Origin: Betaproteobacteria bacterium
GTDB lineage: Bacteria; Pseudomonadota; Gammaproteobacteria; Burkholderiales; SG8-41
DNA: 5,733 bases
Reading direction: 5' to 3'
Assembly (NCBI GenBank): GCA_028292065.1
Contig: JAQGNC010000248.1
Location: forward strand, 1-5,733
The translations under genes and the position numbers were made by a program. This document shows, in pieces, positions 1-3,952 of this stretch. Each line of letters opens with the position of its first letter. Position 1 is the first letter of the stretch. Below the pieces are notes generated by a model. The model was not told where the DNA came from. It ran no database searches and was given only the letters and a program-made list of their open reading frames with translations.

Positions 1-284
1 ATTATCTGAGCGGTGTTCTCGCGCGAAACGAAATCTCGCGCGAGTATCAGTACAACCGCAAGCTTTTCGCGCGCACGGCGCACGGGTATTACGTCCTGAA
101 CCCGGCGCTCGCGCTACGCGTGGCCGATGAGTGGGTCCCGGTTTACGATCGTCTGCACCCGCCGGAAATCGAGCGGCACCTCAGCCAACGCGAGCGGCTT
201 GAAGAAATCGTCGCCCACCAGGCGTCCTATGCGCAGGATCCCGGCGCAGCGATCGCGAGCTTACGGCTCGGGCCAGAGGCATAG
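1..284 (+). CDS. Hypothetical protein, C-terminal part (5' end outside window)
   Basis: An open frame runs in from the left edge (first full codon at 3) for 93 codons and stops at TAG 282-284. The visible part begins YLSGVLARNEISREYQYNRK and ends SLRLGPEA. It is mostly charged and helical-looking, with aromatic clusters (HGYYVLNP, ADEWVPVYDRLHP) and an acidic/basic stretch (QRERLEEIVAHQ) near the end. There is no membrane segment, no Cys and no catalytic motif I recognise. Amino-acid composition is protein-like and codon third positions are GC-rich, unlike the Arg/Ser/Pro-rich shadow frames that overlap it. I do not recognise the family. The N-terminus is missing, so function cannot be judged. 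Confidence 0.7.
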   Translation, partial: YLSGVLARNEISREYQYNRKLFARTAHGYYVLNPALALRVADEWVPVYDRLHPPEIERHLSQRERLEEIVAHQASYAQDPGAAIASLRLGPEA

Positions 285-419
285 GACGGGCCGACTGCCG
301 CACCGCCCCGTCCGAACCAGCAGCGGCAGGTTTGACGCAGCGGTGGTTGGTGAGCGGCGAGGCACGAACGTGACATCGCTCCCGGTCACCGCGTTGCCGG
401 CGGAGCGCCAGCGGCCGCC

Positions 420-433
420 GGATGCGCGCATCC
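420..433. repeat. Perfect 14-bp palindrome
   Basis: GGATGCGCGCATCC reads the same on both strands. The bases just outside (C419, A434) do not pair. A second element starting with the same GATGCGC heptamer lies at 477-496. It folds as GATGCGCC (477-484), loop GCG, and GGC-G-GCATC (488-496, one bulged G). The pair could be a protein-binding site or part of an RNA; chance occurrence in GC-rich DNA is also possible. Confidence 0.4.
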
Positions 434-515
434 AACACACTTTTCGCTACACACCCGTGCGGCAGTTCACGGACTCGATGCGCCGCGGGCGGCATCATGG
501 GCTCTCCCCTGTTCA

Positions 516-539
516 GGCTGCGGCTGGCGGCCTTTTTTT
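516..539 (+). terminator. Intrinsic terminator on the + strand
   Basis: GGCTGC (516-521) pairs with GCGGCC (527-532) through six pairs including one G-U, around the loop GGCTG. Seven T residues follow immediately (533-539). A515 can add a pair with T533. This fits a Rho-independent terminator for rightward transcription. The only visible + strand gene upstream ended at 284, about 230 bases earlier, so it would close either a long 3' UTR or an unannotated transcript. On the minus strand the run becomes an A tract before the hairpin with no T tract after it, so it should not serve the lipoprotein gene. Confidence 0.6.
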
Positions 540-595
540 CGAATCGCGAACGCGGAGCGCTTTCAGTTCGACAAATCCCGATCGCGGACATCGAA

Positions 596-802
596 TCAGG
601 GCCCGGTGCCCATGCCCGCCGCCTTGGCTTCCGGCGGGATCATGCTGTTGACCGTGACCGAGCCGGTGCCGATGTTCGCGGAACCGATGGGGTCGCCCGG
701 GGCGGTCTGCATGATAGGCGCGGCGCCGCCCTGCATGGCGCTACAGCCGGCGGTTGCTACTGCGAATAACGCACTCACAGCGATCGTCACTCTCTTGACC
801 AC
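596..802 (-). CDS. Small outer-membrane-type lipoprotein, unknown function
   Basis: This 68-residue protein has a lipoprotein signal peptide: basic MVKR, a hydrophobic core (VTIAVSALFAVA) and a lipobox ending TAGC, with lipidated Cys at residue 20. Ser follows the Cys, which under the E. coli Lol rule favours export to the outer membrane. The mature 49 residues are rich in Gly, Ala, Pro and Met (GGAAPIMQ, GDPIGSANIGTG, MIPPEAKAAGMGTGP), with no Cys besides the anchor, and look largely unstructured. The start is GTG at 802, chosen because AGGAGA (814-809) sits 6 nt upstream and the signal peptide begins there. Stop is TGA at 598-596. No family is recognised. The next minus-strand gene upstream ends 106 bp away, so it is probably transcribed alone. 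Confidence 0.8.
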   Translation of the reverse strand: MVKRVTIAVSALFAVATAGCSAMQGGAAPIMQTAPGDPIGSANIGTGSVTVNSMIPPEAKAAGMGTGP

Positions 803-808
803 GTTGTT

Positions 809-814
809 TCTCCT
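809..814 (-). promoter_or_regulatory. Shine-Dalgarno of the lipoprotein gene
   Basis: AGGAGA on the minus strand, 6 nt before the GTG start. It decides the start codon, since the start is not ATG. Confidence 0.7.
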
Positions 815-825
815 AGGGGGCGCAT

Positions 826-837
826 CGTGAACTCACG
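826..837. promoter_or_regulatory. Inverted repeat CGTGA-N2-TCACG upstream of the lipoprotein gene
   Basis: CGTGA (826-830) and TCACG (833-837) are perfect inverted repeats around AC. They lie 12 bp upstream of the SD of the minus-strand lipoprotein gene. The spacing is too short for a classical CRP site (N6). It may be an operator for another regulator, a small 5'-UTR hairpin, or chance. I see no convincing -35/-10 pair in 838-908. Confidence 0.25.
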
Positions 838-908
838 GAATACTCAGTCGTGCTTCCAAGGTAACAGCGCAAAGACCGGCAATAATCCATGAATTCGACG
901 CAACGCGG

Positions 909-1778
909 CTACCCGCGTTCGGCCACCCGCCGTGCGAGGTCGATCACGCGCTCGTAGAACGTGCGAAACGAGTAGACGGTCCACGCGTCGGTGTACATCA
1001 CGCGGCCCATGTTTTCGAGCACGCCCGGCGCATGATCGGCGCGTTGCGCGAGCGCCTGCGGGTCGAGCGGCAGGTAAGCGCCGGCAAGGTGAGGAAGCGA
1101 CAGGGTGGGGCAGCAGCCATAGAAGGTCACGCAGCCGCTGCGTATGCTGTTGAAGAGCTTCTCGGAGTGATAGCCGTGGGTCGCGTTGTTCTCGGCGACG
1201 ATGCGGTAGCGATAGCGGCGCGACGCGGCGATCTCGTCCTCGGCGTAGCCGCGCCAGCTCGATAGCGGCCACGGCTCCAGGCTGTAGATGTCCAGCGGCA
1301 CGTTCAGTCGCTCCAGCGCCCGCGCGGTCTCGACACGCGAGGGGGTCGGGCGGCCGATCCAGCACACGCGGTCCTCGCGCGCGTGCCAGCCGTCGAGTTG
1401 CGGATCGCGCCATTCGGCTCCGAAATAGAGGCGCTGCAGGTTCTCCCCCGGCGCGCAGGCCAGCGTGTTCTCCGGACGCGCGAAGCGGTACTCGAGCGGC
1501 GAAGCTTCGCGCGGCTCGCCCAGCAGAACCACGCACGACCGGTCGGCGCCCAGCCATTCACGCCAGCAGCCTCGCAGATAACCGCGCAGCCCGAGTCGCC
1601 CGTGACCCGGCTTGCAGAGGCGAATGTGCGCGGTGCGGGGATTTTCGCGCTGCCACGTCACGCCGGAATCGCGCAGGAAATCGGCGACGGTCACACCCGA
1701 GCGGTTGATCGTCGCCGTGAAAGTCGGCGCCAGGGTCCACAACTGAGACGGCGCTTCATAGATGCAGAGGTCGGACAT
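909..1778 (-). CDS. GT10-like glycosyltransferase (alpha-1,3-fucosyltransferase type)
   Basis: This 289-residue protein resembles family GT10, whose bacterial members transfer fucose from GDP-fucose to LPS or other surface sugars. The C-terminal donor-site motif is clear: YRIVAENNATHGYHSEKL (191-208) matches the family pattern F-x-FEN-(S/T)...Y-x-TEK-(L/I), with E196, N197, E206 and K207 in the conserved places. A loop like the family's G-x-VP-(I/V)-Y-x-G follows (GCVTFYG, 215-221), with Thr for the usual Pro. VPLDIYS (160-166) fits the strand that normally reads vD-x-yG. The N-terminal half, with LLGEPREASPLEY (85-97), fits the acceptor domain. There is no signal peptide or TM segment, so it is probably cytosolic. 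It is short for the family (300 or more is usual). ATG 1778 is the only plausible start near the divergent promoter region, and it has no SD. The open frame continues antisense to the barrel gene, but that part is a shadow. The acceptor is unknown; no other sugar gene is in the window. Confidence 0.75.
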   Translation of the reverse strand: MSDLCIYEAPSQLWTLAPTFTATINRSGVTVADFLRDSGVTWQRENPRTAHIRLCKPGHGRLGLRGYLRGCWREWLGADRSCVVLLGEPREASPLEYRFARPENTLACAPGENLQRLYFGAEWRDPQLDGWHAREDRVCWIGRPTPSRVETARALERLNVPLDIYSLEPWPLSSWRGYAEDEIAASRRYRYRIVAENNATHGYHSEKLFNSIRSGCVTFYGCCPTLSLPHLAGAYLPLDPQALAQRADHAPGVLENMGRVMYTDAWTVYSFRTFYERVIDLARRVAERG

Positions 1779-1799
1779 GGCCGCAATACTAATACGGCC
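1779..1799. promoter_or_regulatory. Inverted repeat and possible -10 element abutting the glycosyltransferase start
   Basis: GGCCG (1779-1783) and CGGCC (1795-1799) form a 5-bp inverted repeat around an AT-rich 11-bp core that also contains the direct repeat ATAC-TA-ATAC. On the minus strand the core reads TATTAGTAT, giving two overlapping 4/6 matches to the -10 consensus, 7-10 nt before the ATG. No SD is present, so the transcript could be leaderless or nearly so. A -35 is not recognisable. Confidence 0.3.
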
Positions 1800-1824
1800 G
1801 CTGCACGCGCGTGGCGGCGCAGGG

Positions 1825-1853
1825 TGTACGACTCCGGACACTCTGGCTATACT
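1825..1853 (+). promoter_or_regulatory. Putative promoter of the first barrel gene
   Basis: TATACT (1848-1853) matches the -10 consensus at 5 of 6 positions. A weak -35 (TGTACG, 1825-1830, 3/6) lies 17 bp upstream. Transcription would start near 1860, giving a 5' UTR of about 60 nt that contains the stem-loop at 1868-1895. Confidence 0.4.
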
Positions 1854-1867
1854 CAGCGCGTCGAACC

Positions 1868-1895
1868 CGGCGGCCTCATATCCTGAGGGCCGTCG
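1868..1895 (+). promoter_or_regulatory. 5'-UTR stem-loop upstream of the first barrel gene
   Basis: The 5' arm 1868-1878 pairs with 1884-1895 through 11 pairs, including one G-U (G1870-T1893) and a single bulged G1889, around the loop TATCC (1879-1883). It ends 14 nt before the SD and is followed by an A-rich linker (GTCAAAAAG). There is no T tract, so it is not a terminator. Stem-loops in the 5' UTR of ompA stabilise its mRNA in E. coli; a similar role here is inference. Confidence 0.45.
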
Positions 1896-1909
1896 ACCGA
1901 AGTCAAAAA

Positions 1910-1917
1910 GGGGAGGA
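1910..1917 (+). promoter_or_regulatory. Strong Shine-Dalgarno of the first barrel gene
   Basis: GGGGAGGA, 5 nt before ATG 1923. Confidence 0.75.
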
Positions 1918-1922
1918 ACAGG

Positions 1923-2534
1923 ATGAATCGCACAACCGCTCTGATCGCCGTGTGCCTGTCGCTGCTCGCGCCCGCGGCTGCGCACGCGCAGACTTCGGGC
2001 ATGCCGCTCAAGATGGATTCGGGTGCCTATGCCGGTCTCGGGCTCGGCAGAAGCGAAGCGCGGGATTTCTGCACCACGCTCGGCGGCGCCTGCGATTCCA
2101 AAGCGATGACGTGGAATCTTTTCGCCGGCTACAAGCTCAACCGCTATTTCGCGGTCGAAGGCGGGTATTCCGATTTCGGCAAGGCCAAGACGACCGGTTT
2201 CGTCGGCGGGGTAGCCTCGTCGGTCACGAGCGAGACGACCGCGGCCGAGCTCGTCGCAGTGGGATTCCTGCCGCTGACCGAACAGTTCTCGTTCTATGCC
2301 AAAGGCGGCTTCTTTCGCTACGACAGCGACGGCTCCGCGACCGGCGCATCGGCCCGCACCTCGAGCGACAAAGGCACCGAACTGACTTTCGGTCTCGGCG
2401 CCGAATACGGGCTCGCGCAGGGGCTCGGGCTGCGTCTGGAGTGGCAGCGCTACCTCGGCGTCGGCAGCGGCATCCTCAATCTTCCCAAAGCCGATATCAG
2501 CGTGGTGCGGGTCGGCGCGCGCTACCGGTTCTGA
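1923..2534 (+). CDS. Outer-membrane 8-stranded beta-barrel protein (OmpA/OmpX-like), copy 1
   Basis: This 203-residue protein has a Sec signal peptide (MNRTT, hydrophobic 6-20, AHA|Q cut after residue 22). The mature part shows eight amphipathic strands in alternating pattern: about 34-43, 62-72, 74-86, 108-117, 121-134, 151-163, 168-178 and 191-203. The last strand ends ARYRF with the C-terminal Phe expected for BAM insertion. Typical barrel motifs are GAYAGLGLGRS, FAVEGGYSDFG and LEWQRY. Loop 1 carries two Cys (C50, C57) that could form an extracellular disulfide. There is no C-terminal peptidoglycan-binding OmpA domain, so it is a barrel only. The start is fixed by the SD and the signal peptide. 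The next gene, 61 bp on, is a clear paralogue, so the two are probably co-transcribed. The ligand or role (structural, adhesion, small-molecule) is unknown. Confidence 0.85.
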   Translation: MNRTTALIAVCLSLLAPAAAHAQTSGMPLKMDSGAYAGLGLGRSEARDFCTTLGGACDSKAMTWNLFAGYKLNRYFAVEGGYSDFGKAKTTGFVGGVASSVTSETTAAELVAVGFLPLTEQFSFYAKGGFFRYDSDGSATGASARTSSDKGTELTFGLGAEYGLAQGLGLRLEWQRYLGVGSGILNLPKADISVVRVGARYRF

Positions 2535-2550
2535 CCGACGCTGTTCCTTT

Positions 2551-2562
2551 CCCCACGCGGGG
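2551..2562 (+). promoter_or_regulatory. Short stem-loop between the paired barrel genes
   Basis: CCCC (2551-2554), loop ACGC and GGGG (2559-2562), extendable by T2550-A2563. It lies 23 nt before the SD of the second barrel gene and has no T tract. TGACCGAC occurs on both sides of it (2532-2539, overlapping the first gene's stop, and 2566-2573). It may be an mRNA processing or stability element; support is thin. Confidence 0.3.
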
Positions 2563-2595
2563 ATGTGACCGACTGCGACAACTCTGGGAGGCTTC

Positions 2596-3204
2596 ATGAA
2601 AAGAAAAATGATCCTGGCTGCCTGCGGGCTCCTGTCTTCGCTGCCGCTGGGCGCGCACGCGCAGGCGCCGGCGCAGGAAATGCGGCTCAACATGGATTCG
2701 GGCATTTATATCGGCGCCGGCGGCGGCCGGTCGCGGTCGGGCGACCGTTGCGTCGGGGTCTGCGATACCACCGATAAGACCTGGACGGTCTATGGCGGTT
2801 ATCAGTTCAACCGCTTCTTCGCGCTCGAGACCGGCTACTCCGATTTCGGCCAGGCGACGACCAGCGGCACGCTTTTCGGCCTGCCGGTGACCGCCCGCAT
2901 CGACACCACCGCGTGGGAGTTCCTCGCGGTCGGCAGCCTGCCGATGACCGACAAGTTCTCGGTCTACGGGAAATTCGGCGTGTTCCGCTACTACAGCGAC
3001 GCGAGCACGACCGGCGCGGCCATCGGCACGTCCAGCGCCAAAGGCACCGAATACACGATCGGCGGGGGCCTTCAGTACGTTTTCGCCGGCAACTTCGCGG
3101 GTCGGCTCGAGTGGCAGCGTTACAACGACGTCGGCTCAGGCACCCCCGGCCTCGAAAAAGACTTTATCTCGGTGTGGCGGGTCACCGGGCGTTACAAGTT
3201 CTGA
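2596..3204 (+). CDS. Outer-membrane 8-stranded beta-barrel protein (OmpA/OmpX-like), copy 2
   Basis: This 202-residue paralogue of the gene just upstream looks roughly half identical by eye. It has a signal peptide (MKRK, hydrophobic core, AHA|Q cut after residue 22). The same strand blocks follow: MDSGIYIGAGGGRS, FALETGYSDFG, KFSVYGKFGVFRYYSD, GRLEWQRY and the final WRVTGRYKF with C-terminal Phe. Loop 1 again has a Cys pair (C52, C56) but is shorter and otherwise different, while the strands are conserved. That pattern fits duplication followed by change in surface loops. The SD GGGAGG (2586-2591) is 4 nt before ATG. The 61-bp gap from copy 1 has no terminator, so it is likely in the same transcript. 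GCGGC/GCCGC (3215-3219, 3225-3229) can form a stem after the stop, but without a T tract. Confidence 0.85.
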   Translation: MKRKMILAACGLLSSLPLGAHAQAPAQEMRLNMDSGIYIGAGGGRSRSGDRCVGVCDTTDKTWTVYGGYQFNRFFALETGYSDFGQATTSGTLFGLPVTARIDTTAWEFLAVGSLPMTDKFSVYGKFGVFRYYSDASTTGAAIGTSSAKGTEYTIGGGLQYVFAGNFAGRLEWQRYNDVGSGTPGLEKDFISVWRVTGRYKF

Positions 3205-3252
3205 TCCGTCGCGGGCGGCTCGGGGCCGCGATCCCGGCGAATCGCAGCGCAC

Positions 3253-3268
3253 GTGAAGTAATCACTTC
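3253..3268. promoter_or_regulatory. Inverted repeat, candidate operator upstream of the small gene
   Basis: GTGAAGTAATCACTTC contains GAAGT-AATC-ACTTC as a perfect 5-bp inverted repeat (3255-3268), overlapping GTGA-N5-TCAC (3253-3265). It is AT-rich relative to its surroundings. A -10-like TAATCT (3289-3294) lies 20 bp downstream and would put the repeat over the weak -35 position, a usual place for a repressor. No protein is identified that binds it. Confidence 0.35.
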
Positions 3269-3288
3269 CGCGGTCTCCCGCGCGCCCC

Positions 3289-3294
3289 TAATCT
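3289..3294 (+). promoter_or_regulatory. Possible -10 element of the small gene
   Basis: TAATCT matches the -10 consensus at 4 of 6 positions, 26 nt before the ATG. The region 17 bp upstream (TTCCGC) is a poor -35, so an activator or another sigma factor would be needed, or the gene is read from the barrel operon. Confidence 0.25.
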
Positions 3295-3319
3295 GCGCGC
3301 ATCAGGAGAGACGCGTCGC

Positions 3320-3556
3320 ATGGACACACACAACCCGGATACACCCCGTTTTTCTGCGGGCGCGGCGGCCGAAGGCCTTTCCGGCCTCGCCGAATGGATC
3401 AACCTCACCCACGCCTTGATGCAGCTCAAGGCCGGCGACGCCGCGATCGCCGCGAGCCGTCGCGAGCGCCTGCTCGCGCTCGAGCTCGTGGCGTGCGATG
3501 AGGGCCAGCTCATCCTGACGCCGCGCGGGCGCAAGGCGATCGGCTTGCGCCGGTAG
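3320..3556 (+). CDS. Small protein with winged-helix-like C-terminus, function unknown
   Basis: This 78-residue protein starts at ATG 3320 with SD AGGAGAG (3304-3310), 9 nt upstream. The N-terminal 15 residues are polar. Residues 18-35 look helical (EGLSGLAEWINLTHALMQ), as do 40-58 (DAAIAASRRERLLALELVA). The end, CDEGQLILTPRGRKAIGLRR (59-78), resembles the beta-wing and final helix of winged-helix proteins, where a short hairpin leads into L-T-x-x-G-(R/K). It is too short to be a full MarR- or PadR-type regulator, so it may be a wing-only fragment, a partner subunit or something unrelated. There is no signal peptide or membrane segment. It stands alone between the barrel pair and the structured region before the GGDEF-EAL gene. 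Coding status is well supported; function is not. Confidence 0.7.
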   Translation: MDTHNPDTPRFSAGAAAEGLSGLAEWINLTHALMQLKAGDAAIAASRRERLLALELVACDEGQLILTPRGRKAIGLRR

Positions 3557-3618
3557 GCCGCCTTGTTCGGCGCCGCCGCGCGCCGGGCCGTCCTGCTGCA
3601 GCGCCCTCGCCCGCGTCT

Positions 3619-3647
3619 CTGCACGAACGTTCTGCAACGTCCTGCGC
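3619..3647. repeat. Degenerate upstream copy of the palindromic repeat
   Basis: CTGCACGA, then TCTGCAA, then CTGCG-CCCG follow the order of the two good units (CTGCACGA...TCTGCAA...TGCAA-CCG). The arms have changed together: ACGTT (3627-3631) and AACGT (3636-3640) still pair around CTGC, where the good units have CGAGCT/AGCTCG. The core TCTGCAA is retained. Confidence 0.4.
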
Positions 3648-3732
3648 CCGTTTCGCAAGCTTGCACGAGCTCTGCAAGCTCGTGCAACCGTTTCGCAAGG
3701 CTGCACGAGCTCTGCAAGCTCGTGCAACCGTT
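3648..3732. repeat. Tandem 40-bp palindromic repeats (two units plus 5 bp)
   Basis: Unit 1 is 3648-3687 and unit 2 is 3688-3727; they differ only at two adjacent bases (CT at 3660-3661, GC at 3700-3701). A third unit begins with CCGTT (3728-3732) and breaks off. Each unit is a 13-nt spacer (CCGTTTCGCAAGC or CCGTTTCGCAAGG) plus a 27-nt palindrome. In unit 1, TTGCACGAGCT (3661-3671) and AGCTCGTGCAA (3677-3687) form a perfect 11-bp stem around CTGCA. In unit 2 the outer pair is C-A, leaving 10 bp. The spacer/arm junction of unit 1 also contains the perfect palindrome GCAAGCTTGC (3655-3664). The form resembles REP-like dispersed repeats, but I do not recognise the family. Confidence 0.85.
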
Positions 3733-3750
3733 AAAGAATTCACGGTTTGC
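3724..3750 (+). other. Stem-loop with A/T-rich loop after the repeats
   Basis: AACCGT (3726-3731) pairs with ACGGTT (3742-3747). With T3748 bulged, GC (3724-3725) pairs with GC (3749-3750), giving 8 pairs. The loop is TAAAGAATTC. It uses the end of repeat unit 2 as its left arm, so it competes with that unit's own hairpin. Confidence 0.35.
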
Positions 3751-3758
3751 GCCGTTGA

Positions 3759-3789
3759 CTTGCCCAGGTAAACAACGAGTCCGGGCAAG
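3759..3789 (+). other. Stem-loop CTTGCCC/GGGCAAG
   Basis: CTTGCCC (3759-3765) and GGGCAAG (3783-3789) are perfect 7-bp complements around a 17-nt loop (AGGTAAACAACGAGTCC). It lies between the repeats and the terminator-like hairpin in the putative leader of the GGDEF-EAL gene. Confidence 0.4.
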
Positions 3790-3828
3790 CCGAGAGTGCC
3801 TGCATGCAACCTTCGTCTCACGATCTCC

Positions 3829-3868
3829 GGGGGAGAGCAAACCGCTTTCCACCCCCGCTTTTTCTTTT
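3829..3868 (+). terminator. Terminator-like hairpin with T tract before the GGDEF-EAL gene
   Basis: GGGGGAGAGC (3829-3838) pairs with 3844-3854 through ten pairs, with one G-U and a bulged A3851, around the loop AAACC. After CCGC the strand reads TTTTTCTTTT (3859-3868). This fits an intrinsic terminator for rightward transcription, ending 85 nt before ATG 3953. It may close the transcript of the small gene at 3320, or act as an attenuator in the GGDEF-EAL leader. TCTCC (3824-3828) can pair instead with GGAGA (3832-3836), which would break the terminator stem. Confidence 0.5.
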
Positions 3869-3952
3869 CGTCCCCCTGTGGCCGGTTCGGCTCGCGTCTG
3901 CGGCCGGGCTGCGCACCCGTGGGCAGCGCGCGGCGCACGCGGCTGGCCTGAC

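Larger units (their letters stand above)
285..595. other. Non-coding stretch between convergent genes
   Basis: These 311 bases lie between the stop of the + strand partial gene and the stop of the - strand lipoprotein gene. Open frames exist on both strands, but their translations are Arg/Pro/Ser-rich, have no SD and run through the neighbouring genes, so I do not call them. The stretch holds a 7-bp stem starting at the upstream stop codon (284-290 with 307-313), a perfect 14-bp palindrome (420-433), a related imperfect hairpin (477-496) and an intrinsic terminator (516-539), each described separately. Confidence 0.6.
3557..3952. other. 396-bp structured non-coding region before the GGDEF-EAL gene
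   Basis: The GGDEF-EAL reading frame stays open back to TTG 3563. However, the translation of 3563-3952 is rich in Arg, Cys, Ser and Pro, has no SD and reads through palindromic repeats, so I treat it as non-coding. In order it holds a degenerate repeat copy (3619-3647), two 40-bp palindromic repeats (3648-3727), a stem-loop with an A-rich loop (3724-3750), a stem-loop with a 17-nt loop (3759-3789) and a terminator-like hairpin with a T tract (3829-3868). TTGACT (3755-3760) matches the -35 consensus at 5 of 6 positions, but no fair -10 follows at 16-18 bp. Confidence 0.6.

Noticed and set aside
127..769. Overlapping open frames on both strands around 127-769
   Set aside because: They overlap the partial gene or the lipoprotein gene in other frames, with Arg/Pro/Ser-rich translations and no initiation signals.
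1779..2705. Upstream extension of the glycosyltransferase frame (to a 598-codon ORF)
   Set aside because: It crosses the divergent intergenic region and runs antisense to the first barrel gene; the translation there is not protein-like and the GT10 homology begins after ATG 1778.
3648..3732. CRISPR array
   Set aside because: Only two direct units with no variable spacers; the whole 40 bp including the spacer part is repeated, and no cas gene is near.
3648..3750. Integron attC site
   Set aside because: Palindromic, but no GTTRRRY/RYYYAAC boxes, no imperfect arms with extrahelical bases in the expected places, and no cassette gene.
3829..3870. c-di-GMP-I (GEMM) riboswitch, suggested by GCAAACC before a c-di-GMP gene
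   Set aside because: Only a short string matches. The second conserved block (GGGACGCAAAGCC-like), the tetraloop and its receptor, and the P1b/P2 layout are absent.
3563..3952. N-terminal extension of the GGDEF-EAL protein from TTG 3563
   Set aside because: The extra 130 residues are Arg/Cys/Ser-rich, read through palindromic repeats and would precede the natural TM1 start. The Leu/His/Gln-rich repeat peptide is a by-product of the DNA repeats.
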